This document shows positions 9,011 to 17,832 of a stretch of DNA of 64,000 nucleotides, piece by piece. Under the pieces are notes generated by a model. The model ran no database searches. It worked only from the letters and a program-made list of their open reading frames with translations, and had not been told where the DNA came from. Source of the DNA: an uncultured Mycoplasmatota bacterium. GTDB taxonomy: Bacteria > Bacillota_I > Bacilli_A > RF39 > UBA660. The position numbers and the translations under genes were made by a program. Position 1 is the stretch's first letter. Every line of letters begins with the position of its first letter. The stretch is taken from contig USFF01000003.1 of assembly GCA_900553835.1 (NCBI GenBank), positions 7,192-71,191 of the forward strand, read 5' to 3'.

Positions 9011-9909
9011 TATATTTTTAGATGCCTCCTTACTGCTCTTGCTGATCCAATTGCACCTACTACTATACCTATTGAAGATGTTATTAGTATTAGAGATAGT
9101 AATATTTTATCAGGATTTATTAGAGTTATTACTTCTGTAAATAGTATACCATTCATTTTATTATATAGGTATATGTAACCATATGATACACCTATGACTG
9201 GTAAGATACTTCCTAATATACCTAGTATTATACCTTCAAAAAAGAATGGTAATTTTATGTATGTATTTGATGCACCTACTAATCTCATTATCTCTATTTG
9301 TCTTTTTCTACTATTTATTGATATTTTAATAGTATTGCTTATTAGAAAGGCTGTAACTATTACTAAAGCTACAACTACAATAATCATAATTTTCTTTACT
9401 ATGTCAAATATTTTAACTAATTCTTCTACCATTCCTTCTCCATATTTAACCTGGTAAACATTAGTCATATTTTCTATTTCTTTTGCTGTTATGCTTATTT
9501 TTTCTGCATCTTTTACTTTTACTAGATATTCATCTAATAATGGGTTAGTTTCTTCATTATATTCATCAAGTATTTTTCCTATTTCTTCTGCATCCTTGCT
9601 CATTTCTTTTTTTATTTCTTCTTTGGACATAAATGTTATAGTGTCTATATTAGTTAGCAATTCTATTTTTGTTTTTAAAGCAGATTTGTCTTCTTCTGTA
9701 CTATCTTTAGTTAAATAAACTACTATTGTTACATCTTTTTCTATATCATTTGTGAAGTTATTAACATTTTCTTTTAATAAAATAGCAACTGCTACTAGCA
9801 CGAGTGTAATTGATATACATGATATGCTTGCTATGCTAAGGGATAGGTTTCTAAATACACTTTTGAAAGCATCTTTTATGTTGTTTTTGATTATTCTTAA
9901 TTTATTCAT
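9010..9909 (-). CDS. ftsX: Cell-division ABC transporter membrane subunit FtsX
   Basis: 299 residues with a cytosolic N-terminus, a first membrane helix at about 20-42, and a large external loop (about 45-165) for binding the hydrolase. Three more helices follow at about 170-195, 220-240 and 265-290. INSRKRQIEIMRLVGAS is the conserved FtsX cytosolic loop. It pairs with FtsE to relay ATP hydrolysis to the M23 partner. The ATG overlaps the ftsE stop by four bases. Confidence 0.95.
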   Translation of the reverse strand: MNKLRIIKNNIKDAFKSVFRNLSLSIASISCISITLVLVAVAILLKENVNNFTNDIEKDVTIVVYLTKDSTEEDKSALKTKIELLTNIDTITFMSKEEIKKEMSKDAEEIGKILDEYNEETNPLLDEYLVKVKDAEKISITAKEIENMTNVYQVKYGEGMVEELVKIFDIVKKIMIIVVVALVIVTAFLISNTIKISINSRKRQIEIMRLVGASNTYIKLPFFFEGIILGILGSILPVIGVSYGYIYLYNKMNGILFTEVITLINPDKILLSLILITSSIGIVVGAIGSARAVRRHLKI

Positions 9910-10592
9910 TCTATGTAACCACCTTTCTCTTTGTCACCTGTTACTATGCCTTTTGAGATTTTGATTACTCTTTTTTTGTATGCATTAACTATGTCTTTGT
10001 CATGCGTTGCCATTATTACAGTTGTTCCATCTTCATTAATTTTATTAATTATATCCATTATTCCCATTGATGTTGCTGGGTCTAGATTACCTGTTGGTTC
10101 ATCGCATATTAGTATTTTTGGACTATTTACTATTGCTCTTGCTATTGATACTCTTTGTTGTTCCCCACCAGATAAATCATCAGGATAACTTCTAAATTTT
10201 TCTTTTAGCCCAACTTTTTCTATTGCATTCATAACTTTTTTTCTTACTAATTTTTCAGGTAGTCCGTATATTTCTAATGCAAATGCTACGTTTTCGTATA
10301 CAGTTAAATTTGGAAGTAATTTATAGTCCTGGAATACTATGCCTAGTTTTCTTCTTAATTTGTATACTTTTCTGTTTTTTAATTTTGCTACGTTTATTCC
10401 ACCTACATATACTTCTCCTCTTGATGGTTTTTCTTGTCTATATAGTAGTTTTATTAAAGTACTTTTTCCTGATGCAGTTGAACCTATTATAAAGACAAAA
10501 GAACCTTTAGGTACTGAAATGCTTACATCAGATAGTGCTGTTACACCATTTTTGTATTGTTTATATACATTTTTTACTTCTATTAAATTCAT
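9906..10592 (-). CDS. ftsE: Cell-division ATP-binding protein FtsE
   Basis: ABC ATPase of 228 residues with Walker A GSTASGKSTLIK, Q-loop VFQDYKLLPNLT, signature LSGGEQQRVSIARA, Walker B ILICDEPTGNLDP and an H-loop in ATHDKD. It forms a complex with FtsX that controls septal or lateral wall hydrolases. AGGAGGT precedes the ATG. It is the first gene of ftsE-ftsX-M23-whiA, all overlapping or directly abutting. Confidence 0.96.
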   Translation of the reverse strand: MNLIEVKNVYKQYKNGVTALSDVSISVPKGSFVFIIGSTASGKSTLIKLLYRQEKPSRGEVYVGGINVAKLKNRKVYKLRRKLGIVFQDYKLLPNLTVYENVAFALEIYGLPEKLVRKKVMNAIEKVGLKEKFRSYPDDLSGGEQQRVSIARAIVNSPKILICDEPTGNLDPATSMGIMDIINKINEDGTTVIMATHDKDIVNAYKKRVIKISKGIVTGDKEKGGYIE

Positions 10593-10618
10593 TTTTACCT
10601 CCTACTTAAATTATACTT

Positions 10619-11497
10619 CTATAGTCTTAGATCGTGAAGTGGCAATTTATACCTGTTTGTCCCTCCATATACTTCGTATGAGTCTAACACTGTTATAAAT
10701 GCTTTTTTGTCAATTTTTATTATTTCTTCTTTGAGTTTTAAGTATCTTTCAGTTGGTACTACACACATAAGGAGGCTCGTTTTTTCATTTTTATAGCCAC
10801 TTTTTACATCTACTACACTAACTCCACTTTTAACTTTGTTAATTATGTATTCTTTAACTTCTTCTTCACATTTTGTATTTATAAATAATACTTTAGAGTC
10901 ACTTATTCCTATTAGGAAATTATCTATTAATCTACTTTCAATGAATTTTATTAGTAAAGCTATTACCAACATTCTTATTCCAAATACAAAGGTTGCTAGT
11001 GTTAAAATTATTGCATTTATTATTAGAAGTGACTTTCCCATCGGAATTTTAAATTTTTCTTTAAATATTAGTGCTAGGATATCAGAACCACCAGATGAGT
11101 ATCCGGCTAAGTATATCATAGTGCTACTTACTCCAAAAAGTATACCAATTACTACAACATCTAGGAATACTGAATTTAAGTTAATATTTAAGCTGGAGTT
11201 TATTCCTTCTGTTATATATATTGCTAGTGTATAGACAATTGTTCCTAAAATTGATGGGGCTGTTTCTTTTAAGCCTAGTACAAATATTCCTACTACTAGT
11301 AGTAATAAGTTTCCTATTAGTAATACTTTTGATACTGGTATGTTAAATAAGTAATCAAATATTACACCAATACCTGTTACTCCTCCAGTTACATAGCTTT
11401 GTGGAGCACATAAAATATTAAATGTTATTGCTGATAAGAAACATCCTAGTATTAATAAAATTAGATTTATTATATTTTTTTTATTTATTTTTCCCAT
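10619..11497 (-). CDS. YitT-family membrane protein (DUF2179)
   Basis: 292 residues: a membrane part with five or six helices (about 8-195) and a soluble C-terminal DUF2179 domain (about 200-285). Family marks include SYVTGGVTGIGVIF and YSSGGSDILALIF. The function of this widespread Firmicutes family is not established. It is 26 bases upstream of ftsE on the same strand and may share its transcript. AAGGA lies before the ATG. Confidence 0.88.
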   Translation of the reverse strand: MGKINKKNIINLILLILGCFLSAITFNILCAPQSYVTGGVTGIGVIFDYLFNIPVSKVLLIGNLLLLVVGIFVLGLKETAPSILGTIVYTLAIYITEGINSSLNINLNSVFLDVVVIGILFGVSSTMIYLAGYSSGGSDILALIFKEKFKIPMGKSLLIINAIILTLATFVFGIRMLVIALLIKFIESRLIDNFLIGISDSKVLFINTKCEEEVKEYIINKVKSGVSVVDVKSGYKNEKTSLLMCVVPTERYLKLKEEIIKIDKKAFITVLDSYEVYGGTNRYKLPLHDLRL

Positions 11498-11608
11498 TAT
11501 TTTATTCCTTTACAGTAATAATTATAACATATTTATGAAGCTTTTTCTATACTAGTAAGTGTTATTTTACAGAAAGGGAATAGAAAATAGAAGAGCTTTT
11601 AGGCACTT

Positions 11609-12046
11609 CTATTTGTGATATGTTTCTCCATTTTCTATTTTAAAAGTTCTATAAAGTTGTTCTAAAAGAAGTAATCTAAATAATCCATGAGGAAATGTTA
11701 GTTTTGAAAAAGATAATAATTCATTAGATATATCTTTTATTTCTTTATGTATTCCATCACTTCCACCAATTATAAATGTGATATTTGATTTTCCATTTGT
11801 AAGTAATTTTTCTATTTTAGAATGTAATTCTAAAGATGAAAACTCTTTTCCTTCAATTGCCATGCTGATTGTGTAGTCATTTTTATTTATTACTTTTAGA
11901 ATTTCTTCTTTTTCTTTTGTAATACCACTATCTTTTAGCTCTATGATTTCTACTTTATGATATTTTGTTAGTCTTTTTAAGTAATCATTTGTTGCATCAA
12001 TTAGATATTTTTCTTTTATTTTTCCTACACATATTATTTTTATCAT
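11609..12046 (-). CDS. rlmH: 23S rRNA (pseudouridine-1915-N3)-methyltransferase
   Basis: SPOUT-class methyltransferase that modifies pseudouridine 1915 in helix 69 of 23S rRNA. FIIGGSDGIH is the knotted SAM-binding loop. The C-terminal EQLYRTFKIENGETYHK is the family hallmark. At 145 residues it is somewhat shorter than the usual 155-160. Its ATG overlaps the walJ stop by four bases. In Bacillus rlmH is also near walJ (yycJ). Confidence 0.94.
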   Translation of the reverse strand: MIKIICVGKIKEKYLIDATNDYLKRLTKYHKVEIIELKDSGITKEKEEILKVINKNDYTISMAIEGKEFSSLELHSKIEKLLTNGKSNITFIIGGSDGIHKEIKDISNELLSFSKLTFPHGLFRLLLLEQLYRTFKIENGETYHK

Positions 12047-12795
12047 ATTATCAATACCTTTTCTTCACTAGCACAAACTATGTCATTAAAATCTATTTCA
12101 TTTTCTTCTAATATTCTTTTGTTTGTGCTGAGCGCTAATTCTTCTGTGTTATTTGTTTCTGATAAATGAGCTAATACTACTTTTTTGGTATCTTTTCCAA
12201 TTAGTCTACTTAGATATCCTGCACATAATTCATTTGATAAGTGTCCCTTATCTGAAAGTATTCTTCTTTGTAAGTATTCAGGATAAGGCCCTTTTATTAG
12301 TTTTTCTGTATCGTGATTACTTTCTATTATATAGTAATTTTTGTTTTTTAAATACGTTATATGCCTTAAATTTATATAACCTGTATCTGTTATATATACC
12401 AAACTTTCTTCTTTGTTTTCTATTAGGTAACCATTAGATGTTATTGCATCATGACTTGTTGGTATTGTCTTGAAAAGTGAACCATAATAATAGTTTTCAT
12501 CTGTTAAGTATATGCTTTTTTCATAGGATGAACCAAGTACTGCTTTTTCTACTTCTGGAGTTATGAATAAATCTGGTTTTACTTCTTTTAAGAATACTTT
12601 TAAACCATATGTATGGTCACTATGGTCATGTGTTATTAATACTGCATCGATTTCTTTAGGATCTACATTTATTGTTTTTAATTTTTCTTTGATTTGTTTA
12701 TAGGAAAACCCTACATCTATTAAGATCTTTTTGTTTCCTAAATCTATATATGTAGAGTTTCCTTTTGAACCACTTCCTAGTACTGCTGTTTTCAT
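12043..12795 (-). CDS. walJ: WalJ/YycJ-type metallo-beta-lactamase-fold hydrolase
   Basis: 250 residues starting LGSGSKGNSTYI, typical of YycJ. The metal motif is THDHSDH (residues about 55-61), and later ESNHD and LAHLS supply further ligands. It is a predicted metal-dependent phosphodiesterase or nuclease linked to the WalRK locus in Bacillus, with effects on cell division and replication coordination. No walRK genes are in this window. It sits between an M23 peptidase gene (abutting) and rlmH (overlapping). Confidence 0.9.
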   Translation of the reverse strand: MKTAVLGSGSKGNSTYIDLGNKKILIDVGFSYKQIKEKLKTINVDPKEIDAVLITHDHSDHTYGLKVFLKEVKPDLFITPEVEKAVLGSSYEKSIYLTDENYYYGSLFKTIPTSHDAITSNGYLIENKEESLVYITDTGYINLRHITYLKNKNYYIIESNHDTEKLIKGPYPEYLQRRILSDKGHLSNELCAGYLSRLIGKDTKKVVLAHLSETNNTEELALSTNKRILEENEIDFNDIVCASEEKVLII

Positions 12796-14276
12796 TATCT
12801 GTAATTTAATAGTAGTGGGTCAATGTATTCATCATTATATTTTACTCTGAAGTCTACGTGTGTTCCTGTACTTTTACCAGTTGAACCCATATATCCTATT
12901 TGCTCTCCTTTTTCTACTGCATATCCTACTTTTATGTTTGATGCAAATTTTGTCATGTGCATGTATATTGTTACATATCCTTTTCCGTGGTCAATATATA
13001 TTACATTTCCCATTTCATAGTGGTATGTTGCTCTTATGACTGTTCCTGAGTTTGCTGCGTATATTGGTGAATTAAAACCAGTACCACATATGTCTAAACC
13101 TCTGTGGAATTCACGTTTTGGAGAACCATCAGGATTTTTGTATACTGGATCCCAACGATATCCAAATGTTGAAACTATCATGTATCCTGGGTTTGTTGGC
13201 CAAGCCCATGCACCTGTATCTCCTAAATAGTTACTAGATAAACCACCTTTTATTACTACTTCGTTTACTACTGGTGTTATTACTTCTGATGACATTTGTA
13301 CAACTTGTGTTATTTGTCCGTTTATTGTTTCTGTATAGTATTTTACTCTGCTTAAACCATCTTGTCCTTTTTGTTCTGTGTAAGTTGTACCTACCATTAG
13401 TTTTTTATCATATTTTATTTCTCTTTTATAGTCTACATTTTTATCTTCAATAAGTGTGTTTTCTACTACTACACTTATTTTAGGATTGATTAGACCTATA
13501 TTTACTGTTTGACCAGCAAATAAAAGAGCATTTTCTCCTGTTATTGATGGGTTAACTATTAAGAATTCTTTTGTACTTAGCTGGTATTTGTCCGCTATGT
13601 CTGATATTGTTTCTCCACCAGTAACTATATGAGTACCTTGAGACTCAGTTGTTCCAAATAGTAAATATTTACTTAGTGTGTTTACATCTGTAAATATTTC
13701 ATCTTTTGCATTGAGATATTTTTCTTTTATGCTAATGTCTTCACCTATTTTTACATTTTCTATAGTTGAACCTGTGGTTTTTATTTCTTCTTGTTTACCA
13801 TTTAAGTATGCTTCGTATTGTTTTTCATCTACAAATGCTTTTATTGTATTATCTACTGCTTCATCAAAATTTTCTTTTTTTAGTACGTTTAGTTTTATAT
13901 TATTTTTTTCATCATAGTTAATAGTTATTTCATAGCCTTTTACTGTGAACTCTGCTTTGTCTTTTAGTTTTTCATATACACTTGATGCTTTTTCTACTTC
14001 TCCCCTGTATGTTAAGAGTTTAGTGGTTTCTAGGCCTATCGGTGCATATATTTTGTTTACTCCAAATTTCTTTTTTAAAGCTTCTTGTTCTTTGTCTATT
14101 AAACTATAAAGCTCTTTTTCATCCTCGATTATTCCAAGAGAATTTCCATCTAGGTATACTTCATAAACAGTCATTGGCTCATTTTCAAGACTTTTACGAC
14201 CTGTTCCTAGAATAAATATTAGACTACTTAGTAATACTACTAATACTACAGCCCAATATATACTTTTGTTATTCAT
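12795..14276 (-). CDS. Cell-wall M23 peptidase-like protein with LysM and G5-like domains
   Basis: An N-terminal membrane helix (about 5-24) is followed by a long region, a LysM repeat (HIVTGGETISDIADKY...NPSI), a G5-like beta domain (about 280-345) and a C-terminal M23 domain (about 370-490). The first zinc motif is intact (FHRGLDICG, HxxxD). The second reads THVDF, where the family has HxH, so the zinc-binding His is Asp (codon 12852-12854). It may be inactive or use Asp as ligand. GAGGA and the ATG at 14276 are preferred over an upstream GTG (14291). The start overlaps the dnaB stop. Confidence 0.88.
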   Translation of the reverse strand: MNNKSIYWAVVLVVLLSSLIFILGTGRKSLENEPMTVYEVYLDGNSLGIIEDEKELYSLIDKEQEALKKKFGVNKIYAPIGLETTKLLTYRGEVEKASSVYEKLKDKAEFTVKGYEITINYDEKNNIKLNVLKKENFDEAVDNTIKAFVDEKQYEAYLNGKQEEIKTTGSTIENVKIGEDISIKEKYLNAKDEIFTDVNTLSKYLLFGTTESQGTHIVTGGETISDIADKYQLSTKEFLIVNPSITGENALLFAGQTVNIGLINPKISVVVENTLIEDKNVDYKREIKYDKKLMVGTTYTEQKGQDGLSRVKYYTETINGQITQVVQMSSEVITPVVNEVVIKGGLSSNYLGDTGAWAWPTNPGYMIVSTFGYRWDPVYKNPDGSPKREFHRGLDICGTGFNSPIYAANSGTVIRATYHYEMGNVIYIDHGKGYVTIYMHMTKFASNIKVGYAVEKGEQIGYMGSTGKSTGTHVDFRVKYNDEYIDPLLLNYR

Positions 14277-15624
14277 TGTTATTTTCCTCACTTCTTAAGA
14301 CATTTTTGAAATTAGTATAACTTCTTTCAAACATTAAATCTATTACTCCAGTACTTCCACTTCTGTGTTTTGCTATTATTAATTCAGTTGGTGAAAGTGT
14401 TGGTCTATCTTTTGATTTGAATTTATAGTAATCTTCGCAATATAAAAACATTACGATATCTGCATCTTGTTCGATTGAACCTGATTCTTTTAAATCGCTC
14501 ATTAAAGGACGCTTGTCTTCTCTTTGCTCAACTCCACGAGATAATTGTGCCAAAGCTATAACTGGAACTTCTAATTCCATTGCTAGTTTTTTTAAGTCTC
14601 TTGATACTTCACTTACTTCGTTCGTTCTTTGTCCTGAATATTTACTTGAACTAGAAACAAGTTGTAAGTAGTCTATGATTATACAGTCTAAGCCTTTATC
14701 ACTATTTTTAAGTCTTCTACATTTTCTTCTCATTTCAGAAACAGTTATTCCTGGAGTGTCATCTATATAGAATTTTGTGTCTGCAAGTAAACTTAGTGTT
14801 TCATTATATTTTTTCCAATCTTCATGCTGCATTTTACCTGTTTTTAGTTTAAGAGAGTCAATTTGTCCAACTGAAGAAAACATTCTGTTTACTATTTGAG
14901 TTGCTCCCATTTCTAGGTTAAATAATGCTACTGATTTTTTGTGATTTATAGTCATGTTTGTAGCCATGTTGATTGCAAGAGCTGATTTACCCATACCAGG
15001 ACGACCTGCAATTATTATTAGTTCATTTGGATGTAAGCCGGTTGTTCTTCTGTCTAAGTCGATAAAGCCAGTTGGTACTCCTGTTACATCTCCACCGTTT
15101 TTAGCAAGAAATTCTAATTCTTGCTGTGCTTTATTTAATATTTCTTGAATTGATTTTATTTCTTTAATGTGTCTTCCTGTGTTTACTTCTAGGATGCTTT
15201 TTTCTGCTGTTTCAACAATTGTGTCTAAATCTTCTTTTTCATCATAGCAGTCTTCAATTATGTTAGTAGATTTATTGATTAAAGTTCTTAATATGTATTT
15301 TTCAAATATTATGTTAATGTAATAATCTACATTTGCTGGTGTTGCCACTAAATCAAGAATTTCTGTTAGGTATTCACTATCAACAGAGTTTCCTTCAGTT
15401 TTTTCAAGTTCATTAGCTACTGTTGTTAGATCAACAGGCACTTCTTTTTCTCTTAGTTTTTGAAGGCATTCAAATATTTTAGCATTTTTAGCATCATGGA
15501 ACATATTACTTGTTAGCTCTTCACATACTTTGTCTAATGCTTCTTTGTTTAGAAATGCACAGCCAATAGCATTCATTTCTGCTTCTTTGTTTTGAGGTTC
15601 AACTCTTGCCAAGTTACTCACCAC
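14269..15624 (-). CDS. dnaB: Replicative DNA helicase
   Basis: Hexameric helicase that opens the replication fork. The N-terminal domain contains PQNKEAEMNAIG. The RecA-like domain has Walker A GRPGMGKSALA, Walker B CIIIDYLQL and later motifs SRDLKKLA, ALAQLSRGVE and SDLKESGSIEQDAD. About 451 residues is normal. The start is uncertain: GTG at 15624 or 15621, or TTG at 15612, which has the best-spaced GGTGAG. The gene overlaps rplI by up to 11 bases, the same order as in Bacillus. Confidence 0.95.
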   Translation of the reverse strand: MVSNLARVEPQNKEAEMNAIGCAFLNKEALDKVCEELTSNMFHDAKNAKIFECLQKLREKEVPVDLTTVANELEKTEGNSVDSEYLTEILDLVATPANVDYYINIIFEKYILRTLINKSTNIIEDCYDEKEDLDTIVETAEKSILEVNTGRHIKEIKSIQEILNKAQQELEFLAKNGGDVTGVPTGFIDLDRRTTGLHPNELIIIAGRPGMGKSALAINMATNMTINHKKSVALFNLEMGATQIVNRMFSSVGQIDSLKLKTGKMQHEDWKKYNETLSLLADTKFYIDDTPGITVSEMRRKCRRLKNSDKGLDCIIIDYLQLVSSSSKYSGQRTNEVSEVSRDLKKLAMELEVPVIALAQLSRGVEQREDKRPLMSDLKESGSIEQDADIVMFLYCEDYYKFKSKDRPTLSPTELIIAKHRSGSTGVIDLMFERSYTNFKNVLRSEENNNE

Positions 15625-16054
15625 CCTTAAGTGTTACTGTTAGGTTTGCAACTACTTCTTTATGTAAATTTATTTTTACTATATGGCTTCCTAATGTGTT
15701 TATGTTTTCTGCTTCTATTTTCTTTTTGTCTACATTATAGCCTTTTTCTTTTAATCTTTCGCTTATCATTTTAGAACTTATGCTTCCAAATACTTTTCCA
15801 TCTTTTCCAGATTTTACATTAAATATAAGGTCTTCTTTTTCTAATTTAGTTTTCATTTCTTTGCATGCTGAAACTAGAGAGTTGTATTCTAGTTCTCTCT
15901 CTTTTAATTCGTTATTTAAAACTTCTTTACTTTTGTTTGAATATAGAACAGCTTTTTTATTTTTTATTAAGAATGAACCAAATCCATCTTTTACTTCTTT
16001 GATTTCATCTTTTTTACCTGTTCCTTTTACATTTTCAATTAGAATTATTTTCAT
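15614..16054 (-). CDS. rplI: Ribosomal protein bL9
   Basis: 146 residues with the N-terminal signature MKIILIENVKGTGKKDEI and VKDGFGSFLI, a long connecting helix, and a C-terminal RNA-binding domain with GKDGKVFGSISSK. It bridges to the L1 stalk region of the large subunit. GAGGACTT precedes the ATG. It is first in rplI-dnaB-M23-walJ-rlmH. The phosphodiesterase gene gdpP, usually just upstream in Bacilli, is absent here. Confidence 0.95.
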   Translation of the reverse strand: MKIILIENVKGTGKKDEIKEVKDGFGSFLIKNKKAVLYSNKSKEVLNNELKERELEYNSLVSACKEMKTKLEKEDLIFNVKSGKDGKVFGSISSKMISERLKEKGYNVDKKKIEAENINTLGSHIVKINLHKEVVANLTVTLKGGE

Positions 16055-16102
16055 AAGTCCTCCGTTTGATAATTATATCAAATATCTTATTAAAATGCAA
16101 AA

Positions 16103-16127
16103 GTGCAAGATTTTGTACTACTTGCAC
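16103..16127 (-). terminator. Hairpin after the secreted-protein gene
   Basis: GTGCAAG (16103-16109) pairs with CTTGCAC (16121-16127). On the minus strand it is followed by TTTTGCATTTT. It lies four bases past the stop region of 16132-17484. Confidence 0.6.
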
Positions 16128-16131
16128 ATTG

Positions 16132-17484
16132 TTAATTGTAAACTATTTCATATGGGTTTTCTGGACTTCCATCTCCCTTAGACCATAGGACATCTGTTTT
16201 GATTGATGTGACAGGTCTAACCCAGAATGGAGAGATTACAGTATCTAAACTAAATTTACCTGAACCAGTTGAACCGCCTATTTTAAATACCATTGTATAT
16301 TTTGAACTGCTACTTTCGTAAGACCACATAGCCGGACTCATTGTCCAAAAATAATCAGTGCCTGTTGAACTTTCCCCTAGACTATTTTGATAATACCAAG
16401 CACTTGTATTTTTACTTCCATAGTAGCCTCCTGCATAAGTGATTTCATCATAAGTCATAAGACCAATTGGATATTTTAATTTTGCGTTTTCATTTGAAGC
16501 ACTAAATGCATCTTCTGGAGTAGTACAGTCGTATGTTGGCACTTTTGATCTATAGTAGGCTGCATAATAAAATGTTGATGTTAAACTGTAGGGAAAATAA
16601 TCTGCTTTTCCTATGTTCCTATCACTACAATATACTGCAGTTGTGCTTAAATAATCAGCATAATTTATTAATTTGTTAGTTGTAGTACCTGCTGTATCAG
16701 TATAAGTTGTTTGATAAGTTGAATTAGTAATAGTTCTTGTTCCATCGTACCAATTATCTATGTATTGTTTTATTAAACTTTCTACAGTATTATTTCTGTT
16801 TTTAGCAAGAGTCCCAGATATTCCCCACATGTAACCTGAGTACATAGGATTAGTATCAACACTCCAATAGGCACTTCTTCCTAAATAGCCTTTTCCATCA
16901 TGGAAGGTTCCATGAAATAAAAGCCTTATGCTTCCATCTGCATTAGTTCTTATTATTCTCCAGTAGTAGCCCCCAAACTTAACCCAGTTATTTGTAGCAT
17001 TTCCACTAAAATAATATACTGTTGTATCACTTGTGTTATGTACATTCTTTTCTGTTGCTGTATATAATGTTCCAGTGTTTGTTGCCGTAAATACGGTGCT
17101 GAAATCTGTTCTTGTTTCTACTTTTGGATTATCCTTAAGTATTTTGTTATACAATGTAATTAGTGTTTTTTCTTTAAAATCTATAGTACAATACTCTGGC
17201 ATTTGTATATTAGATAAGCTAACTGTATTATCTTCATTATTATAAGTGGCTATTGTACCATTTTTGCAAGCGATACTATCTATTTCATAACCACTTATTA
17301 AATCATTATAAGATAAATCTGTTTTTTCTCCATTTAATGTATAAGCAGTTATTCCTGCAGGTTTAGAGAGTATCTTTTCTATTTTAGATATTTCTTTTTT
17401 ACTTTCTTTTTTAGCAGTATTCAAATTAAATGTTAATAACATTAAACTTATTAACAATAAAATTAACATAACATATTTTTTCAT
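16132..17484 (-). CDS. Large secreted or surface protein of unknown function
   Basis: 450 residues. An N-terminal hydrophobic segment (about 4-22) is a signal peptide or anchor, followed by a Lys-rich stretch and a short beta region with two Cys. The main domain (about 150-450) is rich in Tyr, Trp, Thr and Ser with WVKFGGYYWRIIRTNADG and a C-terminal FWVRPV segment. I recall similar WRIIR-type exported proteins in uncultured gut Firmicutes but cannot name a function. It is monocistronic and divergent from a small XRE regulator, with an inverted repeat between them. Confidence 0.78.
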   Translation of the reverse strand: MKKYVMLILLLISLMLLTFNLNTAKKESKKEISKIEKILSKPAGITAYTLNGEKTDLSYNDLISGYEIDSIACKNGTIATYNNEDNTVSLSNIQMPEYCTIDFKEKTLITLYNKILKDNPKVETRTDFSTVFTATNTGTLYTATEKNVHNTSDTTVYYFSGNATNNWVKFGGYYWRIIRTNADGSIRLLFHGTFHDGKGYLGRSAYWSVDTNPMYSGYMWGISGTLAKNRNNTVESLIKQYIDNWYDGTRTITNSTYQTTYTDTAGTTTNKLINYADYLSTTAVYCSDRNIGKADYFPYSLTSTFYYAAYYRSKVPTYDCTTPEDAFSASNENAKLKYPIGLMTYDEITYAGGYYGSKNTSAWYYQNSLGESSTGTDYFWTMSPAMWSYESSSSKYTMVFKIGGSTGSGKFSLDTVISPFWVRPVTSIKTDVLWSKGDGSPENPYEIVYN

Positions 17485-17505
17485 AATCTTACCTCACAAC
17501 TATTG

Positions 17506-17528
17506 TATTGTAAGAATAGTTTACAATA
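17506..17528. promoter_or_regulatory. Inverted repeat, possible XRE operator
   Basis: TATTGTAA (17506-17513) and TTACAATA (17521-17528) are perfect 8-base arms 7 bases apart. An extra TATTGTA begins at 17501. It lies between the divergent secreted-protein and XRE genes, where an XRE dimer could bind. Confidence 0.5.
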
Positions 17529-17589
17529 TATATGTAGTAAAGTCAACTAATCTGTTGTAAAAATTGGTATAAAATAATTGGTGATTTAA

Positions 17590-17808
17590 ATGTATTATAC
17601 AGAAAGATTAGCTTGGATAAGAAACTGCAGAAATATAACTCAAAGAGAAATGGCAAATGCTATTGGAATTAAACAACAGCAGTATGCAAGGTATGAAAAT
17701 GGAATTAATGAACTCCCTATAAGTTATTTGATTTTAATTTGCAAGTATTTAGATTTAAGTGCTGATTATATTTTAGGACTTACTGATAAGGTAAAAAAGT
17801 TAAATTAA
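17590..17808 (+). CDS. Small XRE-family HTH regulator
   Basis: 72 residues, nearly all one Cro/CI-type helix-turn-helix domain: ITQREMANAIGIKQQQYARYE and the end LDLSADYILGLTD. It resembles the regulator at 6654-6872 in size and in the DYILG end. GGTGAT precedes the ATG. It diverges from the large secreted-protein gene, with an inverted repeat between them, and probably regulates it or itself; this is inference. Confidence 0.88.
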   Translation: MYYTERLAWIRNCRNITQREMANAIGIKQQQYARYENGINELPISYLILICKYLDLSADYILGLTDKVKKLN

Positions 17809-17832
17809 AAAGTTGCTATCTTGCAACTTTTT
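17807..17832. terminator. Bidirectional terminator, XRE / D,D-carboxypeptidase
   Basis: AAAAAGTTGC (17807-17816), a 6-base loop and GCAACTTTTT (17823-17832), between converging stop codons. Confidence 0.88.
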
